Below, piece after piece: positions 33,445 through 41,267 of a DNA stretch of 64,000 bases. Location of the stretch: the NCBI RefSeq assembly GCF_009928685.1, contig NZ_WWEO01000045.1, positions 1 to 64,000 of the forward strand. Direction: 5' to 3'. The stretch's first letter is position 1. Each line of letters starts with the position of its first letter. The stretch comes from Mucilaginibacter agri (GTDB lineage: Bacteria; Bacteroidota; Bacteroidia; Sphingobacteriales; Sphingobacteriaceae). The position numbers and the translations under genes are program-made. The notes below the pieces were generated by a model, which searched no databases, was not told where the DNA came from, and saw only the letters and a list, made by a program, of their open reading frames with translations.

Positions 33445-36183
33445 ATGAAAGGTGATTTTTCAAAAGATACGTTTGATGCAAAAAAGCATTTTCACGATGT
33501 GCTTATGCAGCAGGGACGAGTGTTGCTCGATCAGGAATGGAATGAGCAGGCTGGCATTGAAACGCACCGCACCGAAACTGGTGTAAAAGATATAGTTGGC
33601 GATAGTGGCGCGCCTGTAGACAATGCAGGCTTTGAAATTATACCTGTTATGATGGGCGGGAGCCCGCCAGCACCAGGCAAAGATCTGCAAATTTCAAAGG
33701 GCAGATTTTATGTTGATGGTATTTTATGTGAGAATGAAAATGATATACTATTTTCTGCACAACCCGATTATGCTTCCACGCCATTGCCAACAGTGGTGGG
33801 CACGTATATTTTTTACCTCGATGTTTGGCTCAGGCATATTACAGCGTTAGAAGATGCCAGTATACGCGAGGTAGCCCTTGGCGGCCCCGATACTACTACA
33901 CGTACAAAAACAGTTTGGCAGGTAAAATATGTTGTTGCCAGTAGCGCTACTACATGTGCCGCAGGTTTACCTTCAGCGGTAACCGATCCATCAACAGGTA
34001 CGATGAACGCCAGGTCTGAAATAAGTACATCAACCGACGATCCCTGCGTCCTGGTAACCAGTGGAGGATATACCAGGCTCGAAAATCAACTCTATAGAGT
34101 CGAAATCCATACCGCAGGGGCAAATAGAGCACACAGTACATTTAAATGGTCGAGAGATAATGGCTCGGTAATAGTTAAATGGGAAAAGCAGGATGCCGCT
34201 AATAAAAACAATCTCACAGCAAGCAGCGCTGGCAGAGATGACCTTTTGGGATTTAAAACCGGAAACTGGATAGAGCTTATTAACGATGATAATGATTTGT
34301 TGGGTACTCCCGGTATATTGGTGCAGCTTTTAACGGTAAACGGTAACGTACTAACAATTGATCCGGCTACGATAAAAGACCCCCAAAACCCGGGGGCTGT
34401 TGCTGTAACTATTAATCCGGCAAAAAATCCGCGTATACGCCGTTGGGATTCTCTGGGAGATATTAAACTCAACACGGCCAACAGTACCTGGCTTGAGTTG
34501 GAAGATGGTGTTGAAGTAAACTTTGTAGAAGGCAGCTACAAAACAGGCGATTATTGGTTGATACCCGCCCGCACAGCAACTGCAGATGTTGAATGGCCTT
34601 TTACCACCGCCCAGCCGCCAAATGGTGTAAAGCATCACTATGCACAATTAGCCATTGCAAATTTAACCGCCCCGGGAGGTATACTTAGCTGGGCTCAGCC
34701 AAGCGATTGTCGTCATCTGTTCCCTCCGTTAACAGAACTAACCTCGTTATACTATGCAGGTGGAGACGGGCAGGAAGCCATGCCAGGCAATGCGTTGCCT
34801 AATACTTTAAAGGTTGGCGTTGCAAATGGCCGACTGGCAGTAAGCGGGGCAAATGTTAAGTTTGAAATACTTACCGGTGGTGGCACTTTAAGCCCGGCAA
34901 ACGGCTTAGTTTCAACAGGGCCTAACGGTATTGCCGAGTGTGGCTGGACACTGGGTGCCAACACGCCCGATCTTAAATTACAGGTTAAAGCAAGCCTGCT
35001 TGACACAGCCGGAAATATTATTGCCGATGACTTACCCGTAATATTTAATGCCACATTTAGCATCGCCGAAAACATTGCTTATCAAAGCCAGTGCAGTAAC
35101 TGGGTCTTACCGGCACCAACAACCGTAGCACAAGCAATTGATCAGCTTTGCGAAAGAAAAAATCAAGGTGGTGATAAATGCTGCAGCATTGCAATAGGGC
35201 CCGACGGCGAATACAAAACATTGGCCGAGGCGTTAGCCGCGTTGCTAAAGCTTGAACAGCTCGACGTGAGTTTATGTTTTTTGCCTGGTAACCATGTTAT
35301 CGACAAGGACATCGACCTGTCTAAAATTGAAACCAGGTTCCGCACACTTCATATCACGGGGGTTGCCGCTTATATAACCATGACGGCGCAAAAACTCGAG
35401 TTGTTGGCGGACAAAATAGTACTGGAAGGGTTTTCTGTGTTTACCAATGAAGCAGCAAATTTAAATACAGACCCTCAAGTGGTTTTGGTGGCAGGCATTG
35501 TAATAATTGATTATTGTGCTTTTATACGAGCGGGAGCCTCATCTATACCCTTTGTTTACATTACCGCAAATAAGCCTGGCTCGGTAGCTTATTTAACCAA
35601 TAGCAGCTTTGTCGGATTTTATAGCCTCGTATTTGCTAACGGCGTACAAGGAGTAATTGAAAAAAACGTAATTACAATCCTGGTACTTCAAAATGCAAAC
35701 CTCAATGATTTTAAACCAATTCCGCTGGGATGGAATGACGATACGAAGAGGCAAATGCTTACCAACCTTTCCCAGCAGCAAGGCCAGTTTGTTAATTTAA
35801 CTAATTGGGTACTCGCTATCCGCGGCAATAGGGTAGGTGCCATAATCACCGACGTAAACAGGCCGTTTCCGCAAGATATGTATCAGAGCATTTTTATATC
35901 AGAAAATGTTCTTCAGTTAGATAAGGGAGTGTTTATCAGTAATAGCTTCGTTGCGCAGCATCTTAGTATACTCAATAATCAATTTCTTACAATACCAACC
36001 GGTATTGGTGCCGTTGGTGCTGTGGCGGGTAATATCGCCACCGGAACCCTTGCCTTTGTCGTAGCTTATCAGGCTGTAATAATGGGGAATATGACGATAT
36101 CTCAAGGCGCTATTATCGATGCACTTGTTATAAACGGTTTCTTGGGTGCGCAGTCCTTAAATTTAGTAGGTATAAAAGTTTAA
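33445..36183 (+). CDS. DUF6519 eCIS protein with Ig-like and beta-helix domains, candidate fibre
   Basis: 912 residues. The N-terminal DUF6519 block (MKGDFSKDTFDAKKHFHDVLMQQGRVLLDQEWNEQAGIETHRTETGVKDIVG, then ISKGRFYVDGILCENE) marks eCIS loci. A Big_1-like Ig module (about 455-550: LKVGVANGRLAVSGANVKFEILTGGGTLSPANGLVSTGPNGIAECGWTLG) and a right-handed beta-helix region (about 580-912, starting SIAIGPDGEYKTLAEALAALL) follow. The modular, beta-rich C-terminus is what a receptor-binding fibre looks like, and no other classical Afp13-type fibre gene is visible. A 44-bp gap separates it from the previous gene, longer than most here. Confidence 0.82.
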   Translation: MKGDFSKDTFDAKKHFHDVLMQQGRVLLDQEWNEQAGIETHRTETGVKDIVGDSGAPVDNAGFEIIPVMMGGSPPAPGKDLQISKGRFYVDGILCENENDILFSAQPDYASTPLPTVVGTYIFYLDVWLRHITALEDASIREVALGGPDTTTRTKTVWQVKYVVASSATTCAAGLPSAVTDPSTGTMNARSEISTSTDDPCVLVTSGGYTRLENQLYRVEIHTAGANRAHSTFKWSRDNGSVIVKWEKQDAANKNNLTASSAGRDDLLGFKTGNWIELINDDNDLLGTPGILVQLLTVNGNVLTIDPATIKDPQNPGAVAVTINPAKNPRIRRWDSLGDIKLNTANSTWLELEDGVEVNFVEGSYKTGDYWLIPARTATADVEWPFTTAQPPNGVKHHYAQLAIANLTAPGGILSWAQPSDCRHLFPPLTELTSLYYAGGDGQEAMPGNALPNTLKVGVANGRLAVSGANVKFEILTGGGTLSPANGLVSTGPNGIAECGWTLGANTPDLKLQVKASLLDTAGNIIADDLPVIFNATFSIAENIAYQSQCSNWVLPAPTTVAQAIDQLCERKNQGGDKCCSIAIGPDGEYKTLAEALAALLKLEQLDVSLCFLPGNHVIDKDIDLSKIETRFRTLHITGVAAYITMTAQKLELLADKIVLEGFSVFTNEAANLNTDPQVVLVAGIVIIDYCAFIRAGASSIPFVYITANKPGSVAYLTNSSFVGFYSLVFANGVQGVIEKNVITILVLQNANLNDFKPIPLGWNDDTKRQMLTNLSQQQGQFVNLTNWVLAIRGNRVGAIITDVNRPFPQDMYQSIFISENVLQLDKGVFISNSFVAQHLSILNNQFLTIPTGIGAVGAVAGNIATGTLAFVVAYQAVIMGNMTISQGAIIDALVINGFLGAQSLNLVGIKV

Positions 36184-36245
36184 CCGTAACTGTCTGAATT
36201 TGTGCTTTTTTAATAATCTGATACTATAAACTATTTCAAGTGTCG

Positions 36246-38372
36246 ATGGAAAATGTTGTTCTGCCATTAGTTTCATGTATTATGCCTACCAGCAATAGGC
36301 GATCGTTTGTACCGGATGCTATACGCTATTTTCTGCAGCAGGATTATAATAATAAAGAGCTGCTGATAGTGGACGACGGTGACGACAGTGTGGAAGATCT
36401 TATCCCGCCGCATGAACAGATAAGATATAAGCGAATCCAGAAAAAAATGACGCTTGGCGAAAAGCGGAATTATTGTATTCGCGAATCTAACGGCGATCTT
36501 ATTATGCACTGGGACGATGACGATTGGATGGCTCCTTACCGTATAAGGTACCAGGTTAACGAATTATTGAAAAAAAACGCCGAAGTATGCGGCCTGCAGC
36601 AAATGCTGTTCAGGGAACTTACCACCGGCAAGTGTTGGTTGTATAAATACCCGCCGCACGCGCAGCCATGGTTGGCTGGAGGCTCACTGCTTTATACACG
36701 CAGTTTTTGGGCCAAATCGCCGTTCCCGGATATGCAGGTAGCTTCCGATACCCGCTTTATCTTTGCGCGTAAATTAACTTCATTTGTTGCGCTGGCCGAT
36801 CACAATTTTTATGTGGCATCAGTTCATCACCATAACACAAGTTCTAAAAATACAGCCAGCAATTTATGGCACCCCGTTGATGAGTCGACAGTGAAAAAAA
36901 TTATGGGCGAAGAGTGGGGTGTGCATATTGCCAATAATAAAAGGGCGCAAAAAGCAACCTCAAAACTGAACGGCAATAAAGGCAAAAATGGAACTCAAAA
37001 TAATACTTCGGTTAAAAAAATAACCCGCGATAAAGTCTCTGTTTGCCTGCTATCCTATAAAAGACCGGGTAATATTCAGAAGATAATCGATAGCATTTAT
37101 GCTTATCCATTTTTTGACGAAATTATTGTTTGGAACAACAACCCATCATACCAGCTTACGCTAAAAGGTTCTAAAGTGCGGGTGATCAATTCAACCGAGA
37201 ATACGATGTGTTACGGACGATTTCTTTGCGCGGCAGAGGCAAAAAACAACGTGGTGTACTTTCAGGACGATGATGCCATTATCAATAATATACAGGAACT
37301 CTATGAAGCCTTTTTGCAGGATAGTTCGCGGATAGCGTATGGTTTATCTTCCCGTCACTTTGCGGTAAAAGAAATCTATGATTACCCCTCTACGCAAATC
37401 TCCTTTCTCGGCTGGGGGGCATTTATCCAAAAAGCGTGGATTAATGTGTTGGACGATTATCTGAAAGAGAATCCAACTGATTTTATATTTCTACGGGAAG
37501 CAGATAAGTTTTTTACACTTCTTTTAGGCAAACACAACAATGCCATCTTAGGCGATATAGAACTACTTGCAGACGATAGCACACATGGCATTGCGTTATA
37601 CCTCGAAAAAGAGCATTGCTTGTATGTTGCGCTGGCAGTGAGGAGAGCCCTTGAGTATAATAGAATGCAGCTCCAATTTATTCCCGTTACCTGGAATATA
37701 GTAATATCATGTAGAAACTACGGTCGGTTTTTAGAGGAAGCGGTGAACTCGGTTCTCTATAACCATGCAGATTATATTATAACCATTGTAGATGATGCGT
37801 CAACAGATAATACTGCGGAAGTGTGTCGTAGACTGACAAACAGCTATCCCTTTATAAAGTATATAAGAAACGAACAACAAATGGGAGCGGGGCATTCGCG
37901 CAACAAGGGTATCGGGTTAACAGACAGTGTTTTTGTAATAATGCTGGATGCTGATGACAAATTAGGCCCGGAGTATCTATTTGAGGCAGAAAAAATGTTA
38001 AGAAAGGATGCCGACGTTGTTAATCCGGATGCGATACTATTTGGTAACATCGCCTCGCGGTGGCCCGTGCCCGAAACAGTATCGTTAGATATGCAGCTCG
38101 ATAAAAATCACGTTCACTGTTGCTCGGCATTCAGGCGTAGTTACTGGGCCCAGGTTGGCGGGCTTGATGAAAAAATGCTTTGTTGGGAAGACTATGAGTT
38201 TTGGATACGTGTATCCGAGAATGGCGCCAGAATTAAAAAAATAGCAGGTAATCATTTTTATTACCGAAAGCATGGCGAAAGTAGATCGAGCGATCTACAT
38301 GAGCAACGGGTTTCTCAAACCTACATTTATAAAAAACATGGTCATCTATTTCAAAATCAGCCTGTTGAATAG
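36246..38372 (+). CDS. Protein with three tandem GT-A glycosyltransferase domains at the end of the eCIS operon
   Basis: About 708 residues. An upstream GTG at 36240 (VSMENVV) is an alternative start; the ATG at 36246 is preferred. Domain 1 (about 5-215): VSCIMPTSNRRSFVPDAIRYFLQQDY, LLIVDDGDD, and the metal-binding HWDDDDW. Domain 2 (about 260-470): VSVCLLSYKRPGNIQKIIDSI and YFQDDDAIIN. Domain 3 (about 480-695): WNIVISCRNYGRFLEEAVNSVL, IVDDASTDNTAEV, MLDADDKL and CWEDYEFWIRVSENGA. The first and third are GT2-like; the second is more divergent. No membrane segment is seen. Its place behind the structural genes and before the terminator suggests it glycosylates eCIS parts or the cell surface, or is itself cargo; the sequence does not decide. 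Confidence 0.85.
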   Translation: MENVVLPLVSCIMPTSNRRSFVPDAIRYFLQQDYNNKELLIVDDGDDSVEDLIPPHEQIRYKRIQKKMTLGEKRNYCIRESNGDLIMHWDDDDWMAPYRIRYQVNELLKKNAEVCGLQQMLFRELTTGKCWLYKYPPHAQPWLAGGSLLYTRSFWAKSPFPDMQVASDTRFIFARKLTSFVALADHNFYVASVHHHNTSSKNTASNLWHPVDESTVKKIMGEEWGVHIANNKRAQKATSKLNGNKGKNGTQNNTSVKKITRDKVSVCLLSYKRPGNIQKIIDSIYAYPFFDEIIVWNNNPSYQLTLKGSKVRVINSTENTMCYGRFLCAAEAKNNVVYFQDDDAIINNIQELYEAFLQDSSRIAYGLSSRHFAVKEIYDYPSTQISFLGWGAFIQKAWINVLDDYLKENPTDFIFLREADKFFTLLLGKHNNAILGDIELLADDSTHGIALYLEKEHCLYVALAVRRALEYNRMQLQFIPVTWNIVISCRNYGRFLEEAVNSVLYNHADYIITIVDDASTDNTAEVCRRLTNSYPFIKYIRNEQQMGAGHSRNKGIGLTDSVFVIMLDADDKLGPEYLFEAEKMLRKDADVVNPDAILFGNIASRWPVPETVSLDMQLDKNHVHCCSAFRRSYWAQVGGLDEKMLCWEDYEFWIRVSENGARIKKIAGNHFYYRKHGESRSSDLHEQRVSQTYIYKKHGHLFQNQPVE

Positions 38373-38406
38373 TTTATCTTTACAATAAGTTTAATAATAT
38401 AAATAG

Positions 38407-38434
38407 CAAACCCCGACAATTCCGTTGGGGTTTG
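38407..38434. terminator. Bidirectional hairpin terminator closing the eCIS operon
   Basis: CAAACCCC (38407-38414) pairs with GGGGTTTG (38427-38434) around a 12-nt loop, between the convergent glycosyltransferase and Hsp70-like genes. A-rich sequence precedes and T-containing sequence follows, so it can act on both strands. Confidence 0.75.
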
Positions 38435-38501
38435 TTGCAATATATTCAATCAGGATTCCGATTTTCTTGGTGTTCTGTTAAATGCTTTGTCAAATCGAAT
38501 T

Positions 38502-39764
38502 TTAAAATAGATAACCGCTGTAAGCTAAACCAATAGCAACGCTTTTGAAATTATCTCCCGAATTAAGATTAACGTGTGGAAACTTACTTTTAAAAAGCTT
38601 TTGAATGCTGCTCACCATTGAAGTACCACCGGTCAAAAATAAACTGTCTATGTTTTCAGCATCGATATTATTCTCAAGCATAAATTTATCAAGGTAATTA
38701 GCAATCCTGGCTACATCTTTAGCAATAATATCTTCATAAACTGACAAAGAGATATCTTCATCAATGTCGATGTCCATCTTATGATAGGTAAACGAAGTCG
38801 TATCAGCTTTTGAAAGTGAGATCTTCGTTTTTTCTATCGATTGAAAAACTGAATAACCTAAATTATTCTCGAGCAGCGTGATCAGGTTTTTAAATTGACG
38901 GTTGTTGCCCGAATAATAGTAGTAGTCGTCAATATCTTTTTTGATGCGTGGCACATTAAAGAAGTTCATTTGTTCCCACGAACAAATATTAGCGAAAAGG
39001 GATTTTGGTACTGTTAGTATTTTGCCCGGAGTGGCCTCATATTGGGTGTTTTTACCAAAATATGGCGTGCCCTTTTCCCACATAAAGGCAGAGTCGAAGC
39101 TATCCCCACCTACATAAATCCCACCACTCGCAATCATGTCGTTTTTTCTGTCTTTGCTACCCACTTTCACAGGGTCGAGCACTAAATAGGTAAAATCCGT
39201 AGTCCCTCCGCCCAAATCGGCTACTAACACATTTTCCTTTTTTACGAGCTTTTTTTCATAGGCAAAAGCTGCTCCGATAGGCTCAAATTGAAAGCGTACT
39301 TCCTCAAATCCGGCAATTTCTGCTGCCTTACTCAGTCGGGTTTGTGCCAGCGTATCTTTTTTAACATCATCGTCGTCAAAAAAAACGGGGCGGCCAATTA
39401 CGGCCTTGCGGCAATCAACCTCCATTAATTTATCTGCCCGCTCTTTAAGCTCCTTCAAAATAATAGCCACAAGATCGTGAGCAGTGTATCGTTTGTTATG
39501 GATACGGGTTTCCGTAAAGCTGCTTCTTGATAATATTTGCTTTATCGATTTAATAAAACGTCCTCTCATATTATCATTTAAGTATGCTGCAATTGCTTCT
39601 TCGCCAACCACATAGTTTTTTTCATTTACTGCGCTAAACTCATGATAGAAGTAAATGAGCGAAGGAATAATTATTGTACTTGTTATTTCTTTCGATTCTT
39701 CATCATAAACGGCCAAAGCCGAGTTGGTTGTGCCAAAATCAATTCCGTACAATAACTTCTTCAT
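38502..39764 (-). CDS. Hsp70-family ATPase lacking the substrate-binding domain
   Basis: 420 residues. Actin-like ATPase motifs: phosphate 1 YGIDFGTTNSALAVYD (about 6-20), phosphate 2 VLVADLGGGTTDFTYL, adenosine motif SLFLTGGTSMVSSIQKLF and the family block FEPIGAAFAYEKKLV. The protein stops after the nucleotide-binding domain, like YegD-type relatives, so it is not a DnaK chaperone in the usual sense. It is convergent with the eCIS operon across a terminator and is probably an independent gene. Function uncertain. Confidence 0.88.
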   Translation of the reverse strand: MKKLLYGIDFGTTNSALAVYDEESKEITSTIIIPSLIYFYHEFSAVNEKNYVVGEEAIAAYLNDNMRGRFIKSIKQILSRSSFTETRIHNKRYTAHDLVAIILKELKERADKLMEVDCRKAVIGRPVFFDDDDVKKDTLAQTRLSKAAEIAGFEEVRFQFEPIGAAFAYEKKLVKKENVLVADLGGGTTDFTYLVLDPVKVGSKDRKNDMIASGGIYVGGDSFDSAFMWEKGTPYFGKNTQYEATPGKILTVPKSLFANICSWEQMNFFNVPRIKKDIDDYYYYSGNNRQFKNLITLLENNLGYSVFQSIEKTKISLSKADTTSFTYHKMDIDIDEDISLSVYEDIIAKDVARIANYLDKFMLENNIDAENIDSLFLTGGTSMVSSIQKLFKSKFPHVNLNSGDNFKSVAIGLAYSGYLF

Positions 39765-39985
39765 AAAGCGTAATTAAATAATGAAAATTTGAAGGGCGGC
39801 GAAAGTATTAAAAATAACTTACTATTCAAATAATTGATTTAAAGGAATATAAAAGCGTGCTTAATGCAAATGGGGTAGTGTGTATCGTATTAGATTAATC
39901 AAATTATAGTGCTGGATACAAGGTATATATTCGGCATAACGAAATTTGATTATAGCGATTGTAGTCCTTAGATTATCTTTGCCGC

Positions 39986-40237
39986 ATGACTAATAATTTC
40001 AAAATCCAGCTGGATGATGCCGAATTTGAGTTTTATACGATGCAGATCAGAAAGCTTTTGAATTTTCAGGTTTATGTGATGGCGGAAGGGGTGAAGCATC
40101 GTTTCCACATGCAGCTTTCTGGCGATACATTTGTAATCACTGATCCGACCCGTTGCCCTCAACAATACAGGCACTTAGAAAGCACTATGAGCGATGCTAT
40201 TTTAAAACTAGGTCAAAACGATAATTTACCGTTATAA
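39986..40237 (+). CDS. Small hypothetical protein, possibly leaderless transcript
   Basis: 83 residues, FKIQLDDAEFEFYTMQIRKLLNFQVYVMAEGVKHRFHMQLSGDTFVITDPTRCPQQYRHLES, with no known domain, signal or membrane segment. A TAnnTTTG match (TATCTTTG, 39974-39981) ends only 4 bp before the ATG, so a transcript from it would be nearly leaderless; no -33 element is found at 19 bp. The composition looks like a real folded alpha/beta protein. Function unknown. Confidence 0.6.
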   Translation: MTNNFKIQLDDAEFEFYTMQIRKLLNFQVYVMAEGVKHRFHMQLSGDTFVITDPTRCPQQYRHLESTMSDAILKLGQNDNLPL

Positions 40238-40282
40238 GCAAAGGCTCATAAGTCTTGTACATGGTCATGGTATTCGGTTTGG

Positions 40283-41149
40283 TTAATACTCCTTACGATA
40301 GACAAAAGGTGTTTTGCCAATGAGTAGCTTAAATTGCCTGTTGAAATAAGATAGATTGCTAAATCCGCATTCATAGCAAACAGCCGAAATACTTGTTTTT
40401 TTTTCCGCGAGCAACATGCTGGCATGTGTTATGCGTACCTGGTTTGTAAATTGGGAGAGTGTCTTTTTGGTACGCCTTTTAAAATAACGACAAAATGCGG
40501 CTTCATTCATGCACACCAGGTTTGCAGCGTGTTGGGTGTCTACATCCCCCTTGAAGTTTTGTAATACATATTGATAAACCGTGTCGAGTTTGTCTGTTTT
40601 ATTATCTATGGATTGTTCTCGTATATAGTTTTCAGAACCTATTAACGACAAATCTTTCGGCCCGAGAGACGATAGGTTTTCGAGTAACTGCAATAAACTA
40701 ACAAGTGCTTTTAACCCATTTTGATTAACAAGATCGGTAAGAATCTTTTGTTGTTCGGGTGATGGTTGATTTATTTTAATACCCCGATCGGCGTTTTTTA
40801 GTAATGCTTTTACTGCTTTAAATTCCGGCTTTAAGTAAAAATCATGCCCCAGAAAATCCTCATTAAACTGGACGATAATAGAATGCCCCAATTCACCGGA
40901 ATCAATAAACGATTTTTCGTTAACGAAATAATGTGGAAACCCTATGCCAAATAAATAGATGTCGCCCGTATTAAAATTCAGCAAACGATCAGCACCATAA
41001 AACTTACCCCGCCCGTTTACAATGAAGGCTAATTCGTACGCATGGTGAAAATGAAATGGCGCCGCAAATTGCGGGGCTATTTCCTCCTTCACCATAATGC
41101 TCGAGTTGTCCGGGGTATTTATCTCCCGTAATATCTTCTTCAAATTCAA
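40283..41149 (-). CDS. AraC-family transcriptional regulator
   Basis: 288 residues. The N-terminal cupin-like sensing domain (about 25-110) includes APFHFHHAYELAFIVNGRGKFYGADRLLNFNTGDIYLFGIGFPHYF. The C-terminal double helix-turn-helix (about 185-288) includes HAANLVCMNEAAFCRYFKRRTKKTLSQFTNQVRITHASMLL and ISAVCYECGFSNLSYFNRQFKLLIGKTPFVYR. AraC regulators with an N-terminal cupin usually respond to a sugar. It diverges from the IlvD/Edd dehydratase gene, which makes that sugar-acid operon its likely target. Confidence 0.93.
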   Translation of the reverse strand: MNLKKILREINTPDNSSIMVKEEIAPQFAAPFHFHHAYELAFIVNGRGKFYGADRLLNFNTGDIYLFGIGFPHYFVNEKSFIDSGELGHSIIVQFNEDFLGHDFYLKPEFKAVKALLKNADRGIKINQPSPEQQKILTDLVNQNGLKALVSLLQLLENLSSLGPKDLSLIGSENYIREQSIDNKTDKLDTVYQYVLQNFKGDVDTQHAANLVCMNEAAFCRYFKRRTKKTLSQFTNQVRITHASMLLAEKKTSISAVCYECGFSNLSYFNRQFKLLIGKTPFVYRKEY

Positions 41150-41165
41150 ATATATAACAGCATAC

Positions 41166-41196
41166 CAAATGTAAATATTGTATCAGAAAAAGCAAA
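41166..41196 (-). promoter_or_regulatory. Consensus promoter of the AraC regulator gene (TTTG-N19-TACATTTG)
   Basis: Read on the minus strand, TTTG (41196-41193) is followed after exactly 19 bp by TACATTTG (41173-41166), a full match to the Bacteroidota -33/-7 pattern. The predicted start near 41160 leaves about 10 nt before the ATG at 41149. Confidence 0.75.
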
Positions 41197-41227
41197 TTGC
41201 GTGTTTTTTTACACCCTTTAATGGGCA

Positions 41228-41235
41228 TATTTTTG
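41228..41235 (+). promoter_or_regulatory. -7 element (TATTTTTG) of the dehydratase operon
   Basis: TATTTTTG matches TAnnTTTG and ends 32 bp before the ATG at 41268. No TTTG is found at the usual 19-21 bp upstream, which would fit a promoter that needs an activator such as the divergent AraC protein. Confidence 0.5.
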
Positions 41236-41267
41236 GTTGCCAATTATCCGCAACACCAAAATAGATT

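Noticed and set aside
10382..38372. Prophage or tailocin interpretation of the contractile genes
   Set aside because: There are no capsid, terminase, portal, integrase, holin or lysin genes. DUF4255, AAA+ ATPase, DUF4157, CIS_tube and DUF6519 mark an extracellular contractile injection system.
10382..38372. Type VI secretion system interpretation
   Set aside because: No TssJLM membrane complex, TssBC pair or ClpV is present; the sheath is a single-protein phage-like type.
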